Made by a program: the position numbers and the translations under genes | Part shown: positions 1-9,750 of the stretch, one piece after another | Layout: each line of letters opens with the position of its first letter | How positions within the stretch are numbered: position 1 is the first letter of the stretch | Notes under the pieces: generated by a model | What the model was told of the DNA's origin: nothing | Seen by the model: the letters and a program-made list of their open reading frames with translations, nothing else | Database searches by the model: none | Assembly (NCBI GenBank): GCA_025024175.1 | Contig: QCXZ01000075.1 | Coordinates: 7,626,001 to 7,690,000 of the forward strand | Source: Rhyzopertha dominica | Lineage: Eukaryota > Arthropoda > Insecta > Coleoptera > Bostrichidae | Length of the DNA stretch: 64,000 nucleotides | Direction of reading: 5' to 3'

Positions 1-71
1 ATATATATATTGGGAAGTTTTGAGGGGTATTCGACCTTACGGGTTTGAAATAAGTACACTCTTTTTACATT

Positions 72-109
72 GCCGAGCTTTCGACTATAATTTTAGTCAT
101 CATCGGGGC
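72..109 (-). ncRNA. Hammerhead ribozyme motif of Penelope-like element A (one core change)
   Basis: Read on the minus strand, the 38 bases form a minimal type I hammerhead. Helix I is GCC with GGC. The core is CCGATGA where CTGATGA is expected, so U4 is changed to C. One extra T follows, then helix II GACTA with TAGTC around a six-base loop. Next come GAA, then a two-base-pair helix III (AG with CT) that has no loop, and C17 as the predicted cleavage site. It lies on the same strand and 3' of the element's GIY-YIG domain, where Penelope-like elements are known to carry such ribozymes. The U4 change probably weakens or abolishes cleavage. Confidence 0.6.
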
Positions 110-534
110 TACTACAAAAATTACAAAGTTTAAGTAACAAATGGTTGTTTTTTTATAAACATGTTCTTACCGAATTTGAGGTTACAAAATTTAAGTTGCC
201 AATCTTGCGAAGTTTTATGTAATAACATTCTATACGGGTTGTTTACTTTCTGGATCAACTGGATTAACTTTTACAAAAACAATTTACATACATTGATTTA
301 GACGATTACAACAGATTAAAAATTCTTAAGTTAACACGTTAAAATCGCTAAAATCAGTTCGAAATCACAGCCGTCAGTTTAAATTGTCAGTGTTAAACGC
401 CACAGCCCCAACACCGTTGCCAAACTTTAAGAGAGTAAGTATCTGTTTCTGTTATTTAATGTTAATTTTGATTTTTATTTTTATTTTTATTATTTAAATA
501 ATGTTATCAGAAAGTAGGTAAGTATAAATGTTAC

Positions 535-1500
535 TTAATTTTTGTGTGTCTGATTTTTGTTTATAGTATTTTTGTGTTTGTTTATTTGATACATTTCTAA
601 AATTAGTCGTTTTTTTGTGTTACTTTCTGTTTCTAAAATTTTTATGTTTTCCCAATTTATTTCATGTTCGTTTTGTAGTGCATGTTCAGTTAATGAGCAA
701 CGGTCTCTCTTTTTTGTGATATCGCTTTTGTGAAGGGCTACTCTATTAGTTAACCACTGTGACGTCTGTCCGACATATACACTACCACAACTGTTACATT
801 CTATAGAGTAAACTACATTTGATCGAAACTTTATAGGAACCTTGTCTTTTAATTTGCTAAAAAGATTTAGGCCTTTTTTGTTATTTTTAATGGCTATTTT
901 TATATTTTCGGTTTGAAAGGTTCTAATGATTTTAGTTGATAAGTCTGATATATTTGGGAGGGACCCAAATCGTCCATTTTCTTCGGTTTTATTTTGTGTG
1001 GTGATATCTAGATGTTGCCGATTCTCCACATTTTCCAAATGTCCGTTGTTTGTTGTACAGAAAAGAATTTTGTTTATTAATGTTTTTGGATATGAATTTT
1101 GTAAGAGCATGATTTTAAGTTTTTTTAGGTTTTTATTTACTAAACTTTCATGTGAAATTTTAATTATTCTTTGTTTCATCTGTTTTATGAAATTTGTTTT
1201 AATTTTTATCGAATGATTTGATGAGAAATTTAAGTACCTACCGGAAGATGTGGGTTTTTGATACCAGTCCAATATTAGAGTGCTATTTTGTCTTATAACC
1301 CTTGTGTCTAGGAAAGGCACACTTTTTTCCACTTCCCTCTCTACAGTGAATTTTATATTTTGATCGAAAGAGTTAAAAATTGTCATAATTTCTTCTATGC
1401 TATTTCTGGGAATTACTAATAGTAAGTCATCTACAAATTTTTTGATAAACGTTATTTTACAATTTAGTTTTGGTATACATGTGTCTAGTAAATGGTCCAA
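535..1500 (-). pseudogene. Penelope-like RT C-terminus plus GIY-YIG endonuclease
   Basis: A 321-codon open stretch with no internal stop, which is unusual in this window. RT motif C is KFVDDLLLVIP (residues about 21-31, the catalytic Asp pair at 24-25), followed by the VPFLDT motif and a thumb region. Near residues 230-250 is VYSIECNSCGSVYVGQT, the GIY-YIG core with the CxxC typical of Penelope-like nucleases, and then LTEHALQNEH and ILETES with the conserved His and Glu positions. In the family the RT copies element RNA and the GIY-YIG domain nicks the target. The frame opens just after a TAA inside the fold-back arm and begins at TTG, so this is not a natural start. The fingers and palm motifs are absent, hence pseudogene. 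Confidence 0.85.
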
Positions 1501-1535
1501 AACTAAATTGTAAAATAACGTTTATCAAAAAATTT
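1435..1535. repeat. 39-bp perfect inverted repeat at the truncation point of element A
   Basis: Arm 1435-1473 and arm 1497-1535 are perfect reverse complements over 39 bases, separated by a 23-base spacer. The right arm repeats RT-coding sequence from the left arm in opposite orientation, so the element's 5' end is a short inverted duplicate. This is consistent with an aberrant 5' end formed during target-primed reverse transcription (twin priming or template switching). Confidence 0.9.
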
Positions 1536-4500
1536 CGTTCTCATACGTAAGTATACAAATTTTAAACATTAGCAGGCGTCAAGCGTCGTTTAATTCCTCA
1601 TAATAAAAACATTGGTTCAAAAGCAGGTTCAAAGGTTAAAGTGCTTTCGTGTTTCAATAAAAGGCCAGTGAATGAGCTTATTATATTGAACTGTTCATTA
1701 TAGAATAAACTGACTGAATGATGATTTAAGTTATTTTCACAAATACGCCTTAAGGTGACCTAGGTATCAATGTCACAATGCCAGTTTACGAGTACTTTCC
1801 TTACGGTATAGCGAAAGTCTGCCCACATTGGCAACGCGACGCAGCTAAAAAAAATGTGAACAGATATTACTTGCAATGCCACTAGAGCACTGGCTATTAT
1901 CGGCGTTTCTCACTTTCGTCACCTTGAGAACCTTTTACGTCATCTCCGTGGCGAAATATCGAGGTATTTGAAACGGACATTGAAAATTTATACTTTCACA
2001 TTTTTTTCTCGGTAAACAAGAACCGGAAAAAATCGCAAAAAAAATGTCTTTGTGCTTCAATTTTTATGTATATTTTAAATGTAAAATAAAAAAAAATTGT
2101 TGGACGACCCCATTAAGTTATCGATATATCGATAGTAGAAATCAGTTATTGCCCGGGCCTAGTACCTACACGTCCTATCCATATCTTATAGAATTTTGAG
2201 TCCAGAGTTTTCCTATTAGCTAATGTAGAATGTAAATATTAAATCAGAAAGCATGACATGGCCTACAGTACGTAATTATAGTAACGTAGTCGCGTCTTAC
2301 GATGAACTGTAGCTATTACCATAAGTTCAAATATCTACAATCCATTTCGCACCCAGATTGAGCGGCTTATCCAGTTGGATTAAGAACTCCATCCCAACAA
2401 GTCCAATTTGGCCGAGTTATCAGCATACTCGGCCCGAAAGGAGATGGTCTCAGCATACGTGAATACCTAAGCAGTTCCATAGATTTACGCGAGAGGGGGC
2501 CAGCCAAGCCCAAGGTTATGATTAAATTGCTGCCCTACACGCAGATTACTAGGGCTCTACATTTGCTGTTACGACCGTACGCGGCGTCAACCAGCTAATA
2601 AAATACAAAGGGTTATGGTGTAGATGAAACGAGGTTGTCTCCATATGCAAATCATCGTCTATGCTGGATTACGAACAGCTAGACTAGCAACGACTTGTTA
2701 CACTGTGTTTTCGGTTACGACGCTTGAAACTTGGTTGATAACGGGTGCTCAAGTGGGACATTTGCCCGACCGTATTTTGCAACTGCAGCCTGATGCTGCG
2801 TTACCGCGAGCTAAGGGAACACCACTTCAGTTGTATTTCGGAACTACGAAAGCGTATAAAACCCTCGTTTGTTTTTTTTCATTCCATAAATTTCTAAAAA
2901 AAGCTGGTTCATATTTCTCCAAATGGAATTAATTATAATTAACCTTTATTAAGAAAGATTTGCTTGAAGAATAATCCGCTTTACTTTTTTATTTATATAG
3001 CGTTTTTGGCGAACAAGTAGCCATGGTCAGTACAGTCAAAATATATAAAGGAAAACCGCTGCCAATTGAATCAATACTTCCACATCCATTGTCAAAATGA
3101 TATTTACGTTTTTATTTCTTATACTACACGATTAGCAATCAGGTTTTGAGCGTTTTTTCTCTCTCCACATTTTTTCTAAGACAAACAGTCCTCGTGATAT
3201 TAGCAAGAATACATAAATTGTAAAATCGTTTTTTTCCAAATAACTTCCAAATTATTAACTTAACAAAAAAATTACAAGACTGCTTTCTGATCAGAAATTT
3301 GATTTTCTATTTAATACCAAAATTTAAAAAAAATCGTACGAGCGGGGTCCAAAATAGGTTTTTTGGAAATATTTCGAAGTGTCAAAATTTTGAATAAATT
3401 TTCTAAGACACATTTTCTGAGAAATTTTATTTTTTGAATATATTAAATATATTCGGAGATATTTAAGAAAAACCGTTTTCTTTAAGTGACGCTTTTTTGC
3501 TAATACCTTCTAAACAGTTTACTGCGCCGAAAATTTATAAGAGCGAGTAATACTCGCAAGTTATACTACTAATCACATACTAAAACGAAAAAAAAAATAA
3601 AAATTTGCGAAAATGGTAGTAATTTCGCCCCATTCCCGATACTTTACTTACCACACAAACAATAGGTCGCTTTGGATAGTTGAGATTTATACGTTTGCCA
3701 AATTTCAAGTTCATTATATTAAGTCTTTCGAAAGTTATCTTGTCCACAAACAAAACCACAGATACATAGACAAGAATTTTTTTTTGCTCAAATTTTGTTT
3801 TTTTGCGTTTTCGACCATTTTGATGCAAATGAGCAAACAAAAATCTTTGAAAATTTTTTACGCGATACAAAGATACAATACTTCCTATCCGTTGGCTGTG
3901 GAAGTAAAAATTAACTTTTACAGATAGTTTAACAAAATCAAAAATATAGACTTAAACAACCTTGACCATAATCCAAAAAGCAACCTGTATGTCAGCAACA
4001 CAAACGTTATATTAATGTAGATCAAATAAATAATTTAGAACAGAACAATTGAAGAAAAAAAAATCGTTTCGAATACAATAGTATAAATTTGTTCGATAAT
4101 AATTGTATACATTTCTAAATTTTCCAAATAATTTAATTTTGATGATAAACTGCACAAATGTAATGAATTCAAATTGTCTAGCGTGGCAGTGTGTTTATTT
4201 AACAATAAATGCTTAGCTAGTGAAGAATTTGTTGTTACAATATCTTTATTTTTATGCTTTTCAATATTAATAATCTGAATTGCAATCGATGCATGAAAAA
4301 CGCCTGAATTATTTAAAACTGGTTCTCATTACGGACTAAACGGAAAAATACACTGCCTTCTGTATGAAAAACAATATTTACTCCAGGAGAAGAAAATATT
4401 TTAGATCGAGCAAACTTAAGAGGAAACCAGACCTTGAAACTTTCATTAAAGTAAGTGATACAGAAAGAAAATTTAAATTTTGTCAAATACTTAAAATAGA

Positions 4501-4967
4501 ATTTTTCTATTAAATAATTTGGAAAATTGTTATTGAAAGCAATTTGGAGAATTACACCCAATTCTTTTTTGAAATCATTTAATGACTGTGGTATTATCAT
4601 TTAGTACACTCTGACTTTGGCTCCTTATGGGTAGTTTCTTGCCACCCAGAAATCATCGACACTTGAACGACGGAGCCTGATATGCAAGATCCTTCCAGTC
4701 ATTGTTGTTTTGCTGCTGATATTTTGGTAATTTATCAAAATTTGACTGTTTGTCATTTAAACATCAAAGGAACTTCAAAGAAAACTCACACTTAATCGAA
4801 TTAATAGGCTACACATCTTGGTGAAATGCTTACTGTGGAAAATCTATATTGTGCGTTGTAGCCAACTGAAGGAAACTGTAAAACATCTTGTGGAAGAGTT
4901 TTCAAAGAGGCTTCATCATAAATCATGAATTGTCGACAGAAAATCTTATATGTAGGTACTTTTATGT
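1536..4967. other. A+T-rich stretch with one unrecognised GC-richer island
   Basis: No recognisable gene. It holds a 16-base palindrome of the form TATCGATATATCGATA near 2109-2124, an 8-bp hairpin at 2410-2434 (GGCCGAGT with ACTCGGCC, 9-base loop), and many A and T runs from 2950 to 4600. The segment 2340-2860 is clearly richer in G+C than its surroundings and is described separately. Open frames at 3580-3927 and 4313-4600 overlap on opposite strands and show low-complexity composition, so they are not called. Confidence 0.5.
2362..2932 (+). pseudogene. Unrecognised GC-richer coding-like remnant
   Basis: Two successive open frames in different phases. The first, 2362-2598, is 79 codons with a protein-like composition that includes QVQFGRVISILGPKGDGLS. 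The second, 2624-2932, is 102 codons and starts MKRGCLHMQIIVYAGLRTA. The base composition differs from the A+T-rich flanks, which suggests decayed coding sequence, perhaps a transposon gag or a captured exon. I recognise no family and see no domain motif, signal peptide or clear splice signal. A chance open stretch cannot be excluded. Confidence 0.25.
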
Positions 4968-5692
4968 TGTGACAATGGTTTCCACAGTCATTCTCGCCAT
5001 CATAATAGTTGGCTCTCACATTTCAACCCAGCTACATGCAGAGTGCTTACTAGATTTTTAGTTAATTAATTAATTTTTCATCATCACGTCAAGTTAATGT
5101 AAAAATTAAACATATTTGTTGTGTGATTAAACAGTGTTTTTTTCTACACGACAAAGCAACGAACGATTGCCAAAGCAAGACATTCCAGCCTATTGAAAAG
5201 TCTACGAAAAACTATGGAAAATATTATGCCTGTTCCCACTACCAGCCACATCAAAGATGCAGCCATTTTTTTCTTCGGGACGATAGAGTCCGTAGCCCTC
5301 TCAAACCGCAGTATACAGGACCACAAGAAGTGGTCAGAAGATTCTCAAATAAAGTATTTACAATTAAACTATGCAGTAAAATTTGTAATATTTTAGCCGA
5401 CAGACTCAAACCAGCTTTCCTGTCGCAGCTGGCGGACATAGAGACACCACCTTTAGCCCCTATAGCGTCTTCGACAACTCAGAATCACTCAGAGAAGTTT
5501 AGCTCAATAAAAAGCGAACGACTAGTCAGATTTGCTATTCGATTCATGTTTGAAGGCTAGGAAGGGGCTAATGTGGCAACAGCTTCCACAGTTATTCTGA
5601 TCTCTTGCCATCATATAGGTGGTACGCACCTTTCAAAGCAGCTACACGTAGAGTAAATTACTAAATTTTTAGTTAATTAAATATTTATCATC
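4968..5692 (+). mobile_element. Internally deleted Ty3/gypsy element with two LTR pieces
   Basis: Two related segments of about 120 bases, 4968-5090 and 5572-5692, sit in direct orientation around a gypsy integrase C-terminus. Both share the blocks TTCCACAGT, CATCATA, CAGCTACA and TTTTTAGTTAATTAA. The right segment starts TGTGGCAAC directly after a purine-rich stretch (AGGAAGGGG, about 5559-5568), as expected for a polypurine tract followed by the 3' LTR. Most of gag and pol is gone, leaving only about 480 internal bases. The right LTR piece ends where a mariner remnant begins. Confidence 0.6.
5123..5560 (+). pseudogene. Ty3/gypsy integrase C-terminal fragment
   Basis: The open stretch ends in a pattern typical of gypsy integrase tails: FLRDDRVRSPLKPQYTGPQ followed by VFTIKLC and DRLKPAFLS, which is the GPF-like module that follows the DDE core. 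The N-terminal portion shifts frame; the neighbouring frame contains MENIMPVPTTSHIK, which belongs to the same domain. The integrase core (HHCC finger and DDE residues) is absent. The stop at 5558-5560 lies a few bases before the putative polypurine tract and LTR, matching the normal end of pol. Confidence 0.65.
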
Positions 5693-5696
5693 CTAG

Positions 5697-6105
5697 ATGA
5701 TGGTTGCAACATATTTTGGAATTACTGGGCATGTGTCAACTATAGTTTTAGAGGATCGTGCTTGCCACAAGTATTCCAGGCTGTTGGAGAAGGATGAACC
5801 AATCTTCATCATGACAATTGTTGAGCTCATGCAGCGGCTAAAACAAACGAATTTTTAACTCCCCAAAATATAGAGTTATTGGGCCACTCGATGTAGCTCT
5901 AAACTGGCATCTAATGATTTTTTTCTGTTCCCTAAGGTGAAGAATAGATTGCGTGGTTTCTGTTTTACAACAGCAGAAGAAACTGAAGGGTAAACTCGGG
6001 TAAATAATCTAACTCCAGAGGACTGGAATAAATGTTTTGGTGAATGGTTGAAACGCATGCAGAAATGTTCAGATTGTAGAGGAGAGTATTTTGAAAAATA
6101 AGTAT
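5697..6105 (+). pseudogene. mariner-like transposase fragment (C-terminal half)
   Basis: Translation across several frames gives successive pieces of a mariner transposase: YFGITGHVSTIVLEDR, LPQVFQAVGEG, a HHDN motif carrying the second catalytic Asp, AHAAAKTNEFLTPQNIELLGH, then KNRLRGFCFTTAEE, and the C-terminal KCFGEWLKRMQKC and RGEYFEK. The third-acidic-residue region (normally PYSPDLAPNDFF) is scrambled. There are at least four frameshifts or stops, so it is inactive. The first catalytic Asp region and the DNA-binding N-terminus are missing. It begins directly where the gypsy LTR piece ends. Confidence 0.75.
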
Positions 6106-6489
6106 ATTGGTTCCATTAAAAATGGGTTTTCTTTAGTAGGTTCAAAAGAAAGAGACCAGTCCTCATTTACCTATATTTACTTACTTTTTAAGACAATAAG
6201 TTACACTGCATCCGGGACGTGATTGTTTGAATGGAAAAACGAACACGTTTCTTGTGAGGCTGCAAATTTTATCCACTTCCGAGGCAATTATGTTTTATTT
6301 AATTGGTTATCAATCGAGTAACGGTAATTGATTGGCTTGATATTTAAATTAAATTTGCAGCGCAATCACGAGATACAAGTTATGAAATTGTATTTTCTAA
6401 TGATCCGTGGTCTTTTCTAGTCATGAGAACTGTATTTTTCAGTTGCATGTTTTAAAGTGTACCCAAAGATATATCGTGCTTAGGATCTT
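6106..6489. other. Noncoding spacer after the mariner fragment
   Basis: No gene recognised. The first 80 or so bases match sequence following the second mariner tail near 7395-7475 and probably contain the mariner 3' end. The rest is A+T-rich and featureless. Confidence 0.4.
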
Positions 6490-6890
6490 TTACAGCTTAA
6501 TAGTTTTAATGCTTCAAATGTTTCAGGGAAAATATTTCACAATATGACCCTTCCTAGCAAGACATTGCTGATGCTTTCGATCAATATTTTAGTGTTTTTG
6601 TCTCTGATACAAGTGGTGATCAGGTTTGTGATGGTCATGTCTGTAGTAATAATCAAGCTTTCTGTCAGTTCTGTGATAAGTGCAACTACCCTTTTTCAAA
6701 CCTTCTCAACAAGTACGACGCATGTGATAAATTCTATCGTATCTGAACAACGTAGCTTTACTAAAGGGCAATCTACAGCTACTAATTTATATGAATTCAC
6801 GCAGTTTGTCCATTATCCACTGCATTTTGTTAACTAAATGAAGTAGTCTTGGTTTACGTGACAGTTTGGTTTCCTAATAAAATCTGTCTT
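6490..6890 (+). pseudogene. Decayed LINE reverse-transcriptase fragment
   Basis: Short LINE-like pieces in two frames: QQDIADAFDQYFSVFVSD (the segment just upstream of the RT fingers in Jockey/CR1-type LINEs), then SIVSEQRSFTKGQSTATNLY, resembling the usual QHGFxKGRSTTTNL motif. What follows suggests a VVYVDFSKAF-like motif A with damage. A large internal deletion joins the two motifs. There is no intact catalytic site. The assignment rests on motif resemblance only. Confidence 0.5.
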
Positions 6891-7297
6891 GATCGATCAC
6901 ACACAGTATGTCGATTATGGATGATTTAGATCACAATCGTTTACTGTAAATTTTGGTGTAGGTCCAGTAGTTCACGTTAGGACCATTATGTTTAATTATT
7001 TTTTACTAGCGACCCACCCCGGCTTTGCATGGGTAGTAGATCATATTATGCCTACCTTACAGTCGTCACCTCCATTCGATACAAGACTCTGTTTATTATA
7101 GGAGTCCTGTCATCGGCGTGACAAGCTTGAATTTATTTNTGCACGCGGTATTTTTTGTGATACCTCCTAACATATTCAGTTAAATTATATGATGTAAAAG
7201 TTTATAATAGTGCCAGAAGTGACAGAAACGTCCAAGGTGAGGGCTTCTTTCCCTTCTACTTAATAATAATAGTTTGAAACTATTAATAAAAAAAACT
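6891..7297. other. Noncoding stretch between LINE and second mariner tail
   Basis: Nothing recognised. It contains one unresolved base near 7139 and a few short T runs. Confidence 0.35.
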
Positions 7298-7475
7298 GAG
7301 ATAAATAACCTAACTCAAGGGGACTGAAAAAAATGTTTTGAGGAATGGTTCAAACGCATTCAGAAATGTGTGTTGTAGAGGAGAGTATTTTGAAAACATT
7401 TAAGTATTGGTTCCATTAAAAACGAGTGTTATTTACTAGGCTCAAAATAAAGAGACCACCCTCGTGTACCTGTAA
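7298..7475 (+). pseudogene. Second mariner C-terminal fragment
   Basis: A diverged copy of 6000-6175. It encodes KCFEEWFKRIQKC and RGEYFE with frameshifts, followed by noncoding sequence alignable to that after the first copy, ending near the shared AGAGACCA block. Only the last 35 or so residues of the transposase remain. The two tails are about 1.3 kb apart in direct orientation. Confidence 0.6.
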
Positions 7476-7790
7476 TAGAAATTATTTACCTATAGAATGA
7501 CGAAAACACCGAATTGCTGGAACGAATGCAAGTTGTCTGCGAACAGCGGCACCGGCACAGTTCGATCTCATATTTTTACCAAAACACGGTCTCAAATTAA
7601 CTGCGAGCACTAAACGCTGCAGCTCTGTGTTTATGCATTTATTGCGGCTGGGCTCCATGAATACAAATGTCATTCCGACCTGGAACAGACGTGCTGCATT
7701 TGTTCCTTGAATTGCGGCGGCAGAACGAATCACTCTCGCTCTGGTCCGCGTAAATGCGTCGGTTTAAATCAGTTCTGGTCGTTCGTTAAA
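7476..7790 (+). promoter_or_regulatory. Putative 5' region of the host exon at 7791
   Basis: This segment is richer in G+C than its flanks and lies immediately upstream of a start codon in good context. It may be promoter plus 5' untranslated sequence of the exon that follows. No TATA box or defined core promoter motif can be pinned down by eye. An in-frame open stretch extends back to about 7707, so a longer N-terminus is possible. Confidence 0.3.
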
Positions 7791-7925
7791 ATGAAATTAA
7801 TACTGCAAGATGAATTCCAGGAAAGTGCAGCTAAGGGCAGCTCGTCTGTTAGCAGTTGCCTTGATAAATTAGCTGCTGGATATCAGTTGAGAGATGAAAA
7901 GCTCAGTTCGAGAGAAGACTACAAG
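7791..7925 (+). CDS. Candidate first coding exon of an unidentified host gene
   Basis: ATG in a favourable context (GTTAAAATGAAA) opens 45 codons that end exactly at AAG followed by GTAAGTG, a near-perfect 5' splice donor in phase 0. The peptide begins MKLILQDEFQESAAKGSSSV and ends KLSSREDYK. It is polar, Ser-rich and non-repetitive, unlike the transposon debris around it. The open frame continues into the presumed intron to a stop at 8025-8027. I recognise no family and could not place a matching second exon in the window, so the gene would continue to the right with a long intron. A chance donor next to a chance frame is the alternative. Confidence 0.45.
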
Positions 7926-8238
7926 GTAAGTGACTATAAAACAAGTGAATCGTATATTTTAATTCTTTTATCGTCAGCTGCCTCTTCTGGCGTTCAATTT
8001 TCTTTAGTTCTCTATAATAATCAGTGATTCAATGTTTAGACAACTAGTGTTACAGGTGTCAAGTTTTCTTTACAGGTGAGTAAAGTGTAATTGTTTCATT
8101 TAAAGTAATATAGAGGGTAGCTAATTGGTACAACAAAGTACATTAACTTCACCAAGAAATTAAATATTCGAAATGCTTTTTCAGTAATTTTCCGTTTTGC
8201 CATAAGTAACATTCTTTAAAGGTATATTCGATTATACC
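7926..8238. other. Presumed intron sequence downstream of the candidate exon
   Basis: No gene recognised. It starts with the GTAAGTG donor and is A+T-rich beyond about 8030. Confidence 0.35.
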
Positions 8239-8301
8239 TACAGGGTGTTCAGTGTAACAGTGACGTCGTATGACTAATCTTTAAAAATGCAACACCCTGT
8301 A
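8239..8301. repeat. 63-bp inverted-repeat miniature element
   Basis: An 11-base perfect inverted repeat, TACAGGGTGTT at 8239-8249 and AACACCCTGTA at 8291-8301, brackets 41 bases. Termini starting CAGGGTG are common on insect DNA transposons, so this may be a very short MITE-like deletion derivative. No target duplication is clear. Confidence 0.5.
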
Positions 8302-8419
8302 CTTTAAGCATGTTAGAGAATGTATCTCCTTCCGAATATGCCAAAGAGTCTGTTTCAAAGATACATGGGTCATTGTTAAGCTATGCAAAAATAAATTATC
8401 AACGCTGTACTTGAAGCCT
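8302..8419. other. Short noncoding spacer
   Basis: Nothing recognised apart from ordinary A+T-rich sequence. Confidence 0.35.
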
Positions 8420-8560
8420 TAGGATGATTCCTGATTAAGTTGGCCGTGTTAGTGGCGACTTTCTTCGCTGACGTTTCGCCAACTGCCGAGTTCATCGTGG
8501 AAGTACAAGCGAATAGTCACTGGGTACTTATGCGATCGTCCAAAGTCGCCCGCGAACTTT
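8420..8560 (-). mobile_element. Penelope-like family B terminal-repeat fragment
   Basis: Read on the minus strand it carries CATAAGTACCCAG, GATGAACTCGGCAG, GGCGAAACGTCAGCG and ACACGGCCAACT. The same blocks occur in order, diverged, at 10590-10740 on the plus strand next to Penelope-like B coding sequence. The GAAACGTC block resembles the 3' half of a Penelope-like hammerhead with a two-base-pair helix III and C17. The 5' core (CTGATGA) is degenerate here and I do not call a ribozyme. Confidence 0.5.
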
Positions 8561-9096
8561 ATCGCACCAACAGATAGATCTTTATTAATGCCCACGCCAC
8601 TGCAAAAAGGCTATTTAATTACCGCAGCAACTTCAGTATTAATGAGTTAATACAGAAACCAAACGACTTTCACAGAAAGTCTTAATTGTACCGAAGAAGA
8701 ACGAGCAGAACAAAGAGTAATTAACGCCTGATTACTGCGACTTCTGTAGATGAAACAATTATAAGAGTAGTACACATCTCACTATAGTTCATTTATTGTA
8801 TATGTAAGGACATACGTGAGACATATACGAGTATTACTTAGTATTATACCGATTATTACGTATTTTTAATAAATCACATTATAGAATGGCGACATCATCA
8901 AGGGATTGATATTTTTGTATATCTTAAAATTGTCAGCATTCAACAAACAAGCAGATGATATTTATAAAAGAATGTCACATACAACAACAGGCTAGTACTA
9001 TCGATAGGAGGTCAGATATTCAAAACTTCAGTTCTATATGCTGCCAACTTCTTGAAACTGACAATGGTCAATATAGGCACAAATTAATTAGTTAAT
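8561..9096. other. Noncoding A+T-rich stretch
   Basis: No gene or repeat structure recognised. Confidence 0.35.
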
Positions 9097-9200
9097 TTTA
9101 TGACAGCCTTATATATAACTACACATTTCTATTTATTATGTTTATATGTTTATTATACACTCAATGAATTTATATATTACAACTGGTTTTGTGAAGATTT
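9097..9200 (+). repeat. Dispersed direct repeat, copy 1
   Basis: The block begins TATGACAGCCT and runs through CACATTTCTATTTAT and TTTATTATA. A diverged copy in the same orientation is at 13186-13290. The identity of the repeat is unknown; the small open frame over it (9100-9294) is not supported as a gene. Confidence 0.45.
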
Positions 9201-9750
9201 TAAATTGTTGATTGTGGATAGTTTTATTGGTATTCTCGCATTTGAAGCCCTGAAGAAGGAACCATACGGTTACGAAAGCTTGGCTAACAAATAAAGAGAC
9301 AATAACATAACCAGCCTATTGATCCAAACCCGTAATACATCACATCTAGGCACAGTTAATACAACTAGAAATCCACATATTAAAAAATGCGTCAACAACA
9401 TCATACTTCACAGTACAGACTTCCAGAGTTCTTAGCTTATTCAACAACCGTTTTCTTTATGACAGGACCACATAACTTCTTCCATACAGCATCTCAAAAA
9501 GCTAGAAATGCGATAGAGATGTGTTTATTACTTTGTATATTTGGTTCACGCTATTGTTTTGTACAATGAGCCAAAACATTTAAGGAGCAACATTAGTTTT
9601 CGAGTAGTGTCATAACACCAACAACTTACGTTTTGTGTCTGTGATGCTCGACATACCACTACATAGCACTGTCCTCTTTGAGTCTGCTTTTTCCTACACC
9701 TCGGCACATTATTATGAGACTGTTCCTAGAGATCTGTTGTCTTTGTCATA
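9201..9750. other. Noncoding stretch
   Basis: No recognisable gene. Open frames here are short and lack family motifs. Confidence 0.35.

Larger units (their letters stand above)
1..1535 (-). mobile_element. Penelope-like element A, 5'-truncated
   Basis: This is a Penelope-like retroelement lying on the minus strand. Reading leftward from 1500 it gives the end of a reverse transcriptase, a linker and a GIY-YIG nuclease (to 535), then about 430 bases of A+T-rich 3' region, and a hammerhead-like motif at 72-109. That order is the known Penelope-like architecture, in which ribozymes lie in the terminal repeats. The upstream two thirds of the RT are missing. At the truncation point the element folds back on itself (inverted repeat 1435-1535). 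The left end lies at or beyond the window start, where a short AT dinucleotide run begins. Identification is by motif recognition, not database search. Confidence 0.85.

Noticed and set aside
926..1216. Plus-strand open frame over the Penelope-like A gene
   Set aside because: Antisense shadow of the RT/GIY-YIG coding sequence.
2109..2124. TATCGATATATCGATA palindrome
   Set aside because: Short A+T-rich palindrome expected by chance in this composition.
3580..3927. Overlapping open frames on both strands
   Set aside because: Low-complexity, Phe/Lys-rich translations from A/T runs.
8420..8560. GATGAACTCGG...GGCGAAACGTC as a hammerhead
   Set aside because: The core and helix II do not fit the spacing. 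The stretches TTCGCT and AGCGAA pair but are ten bases too far from the core.
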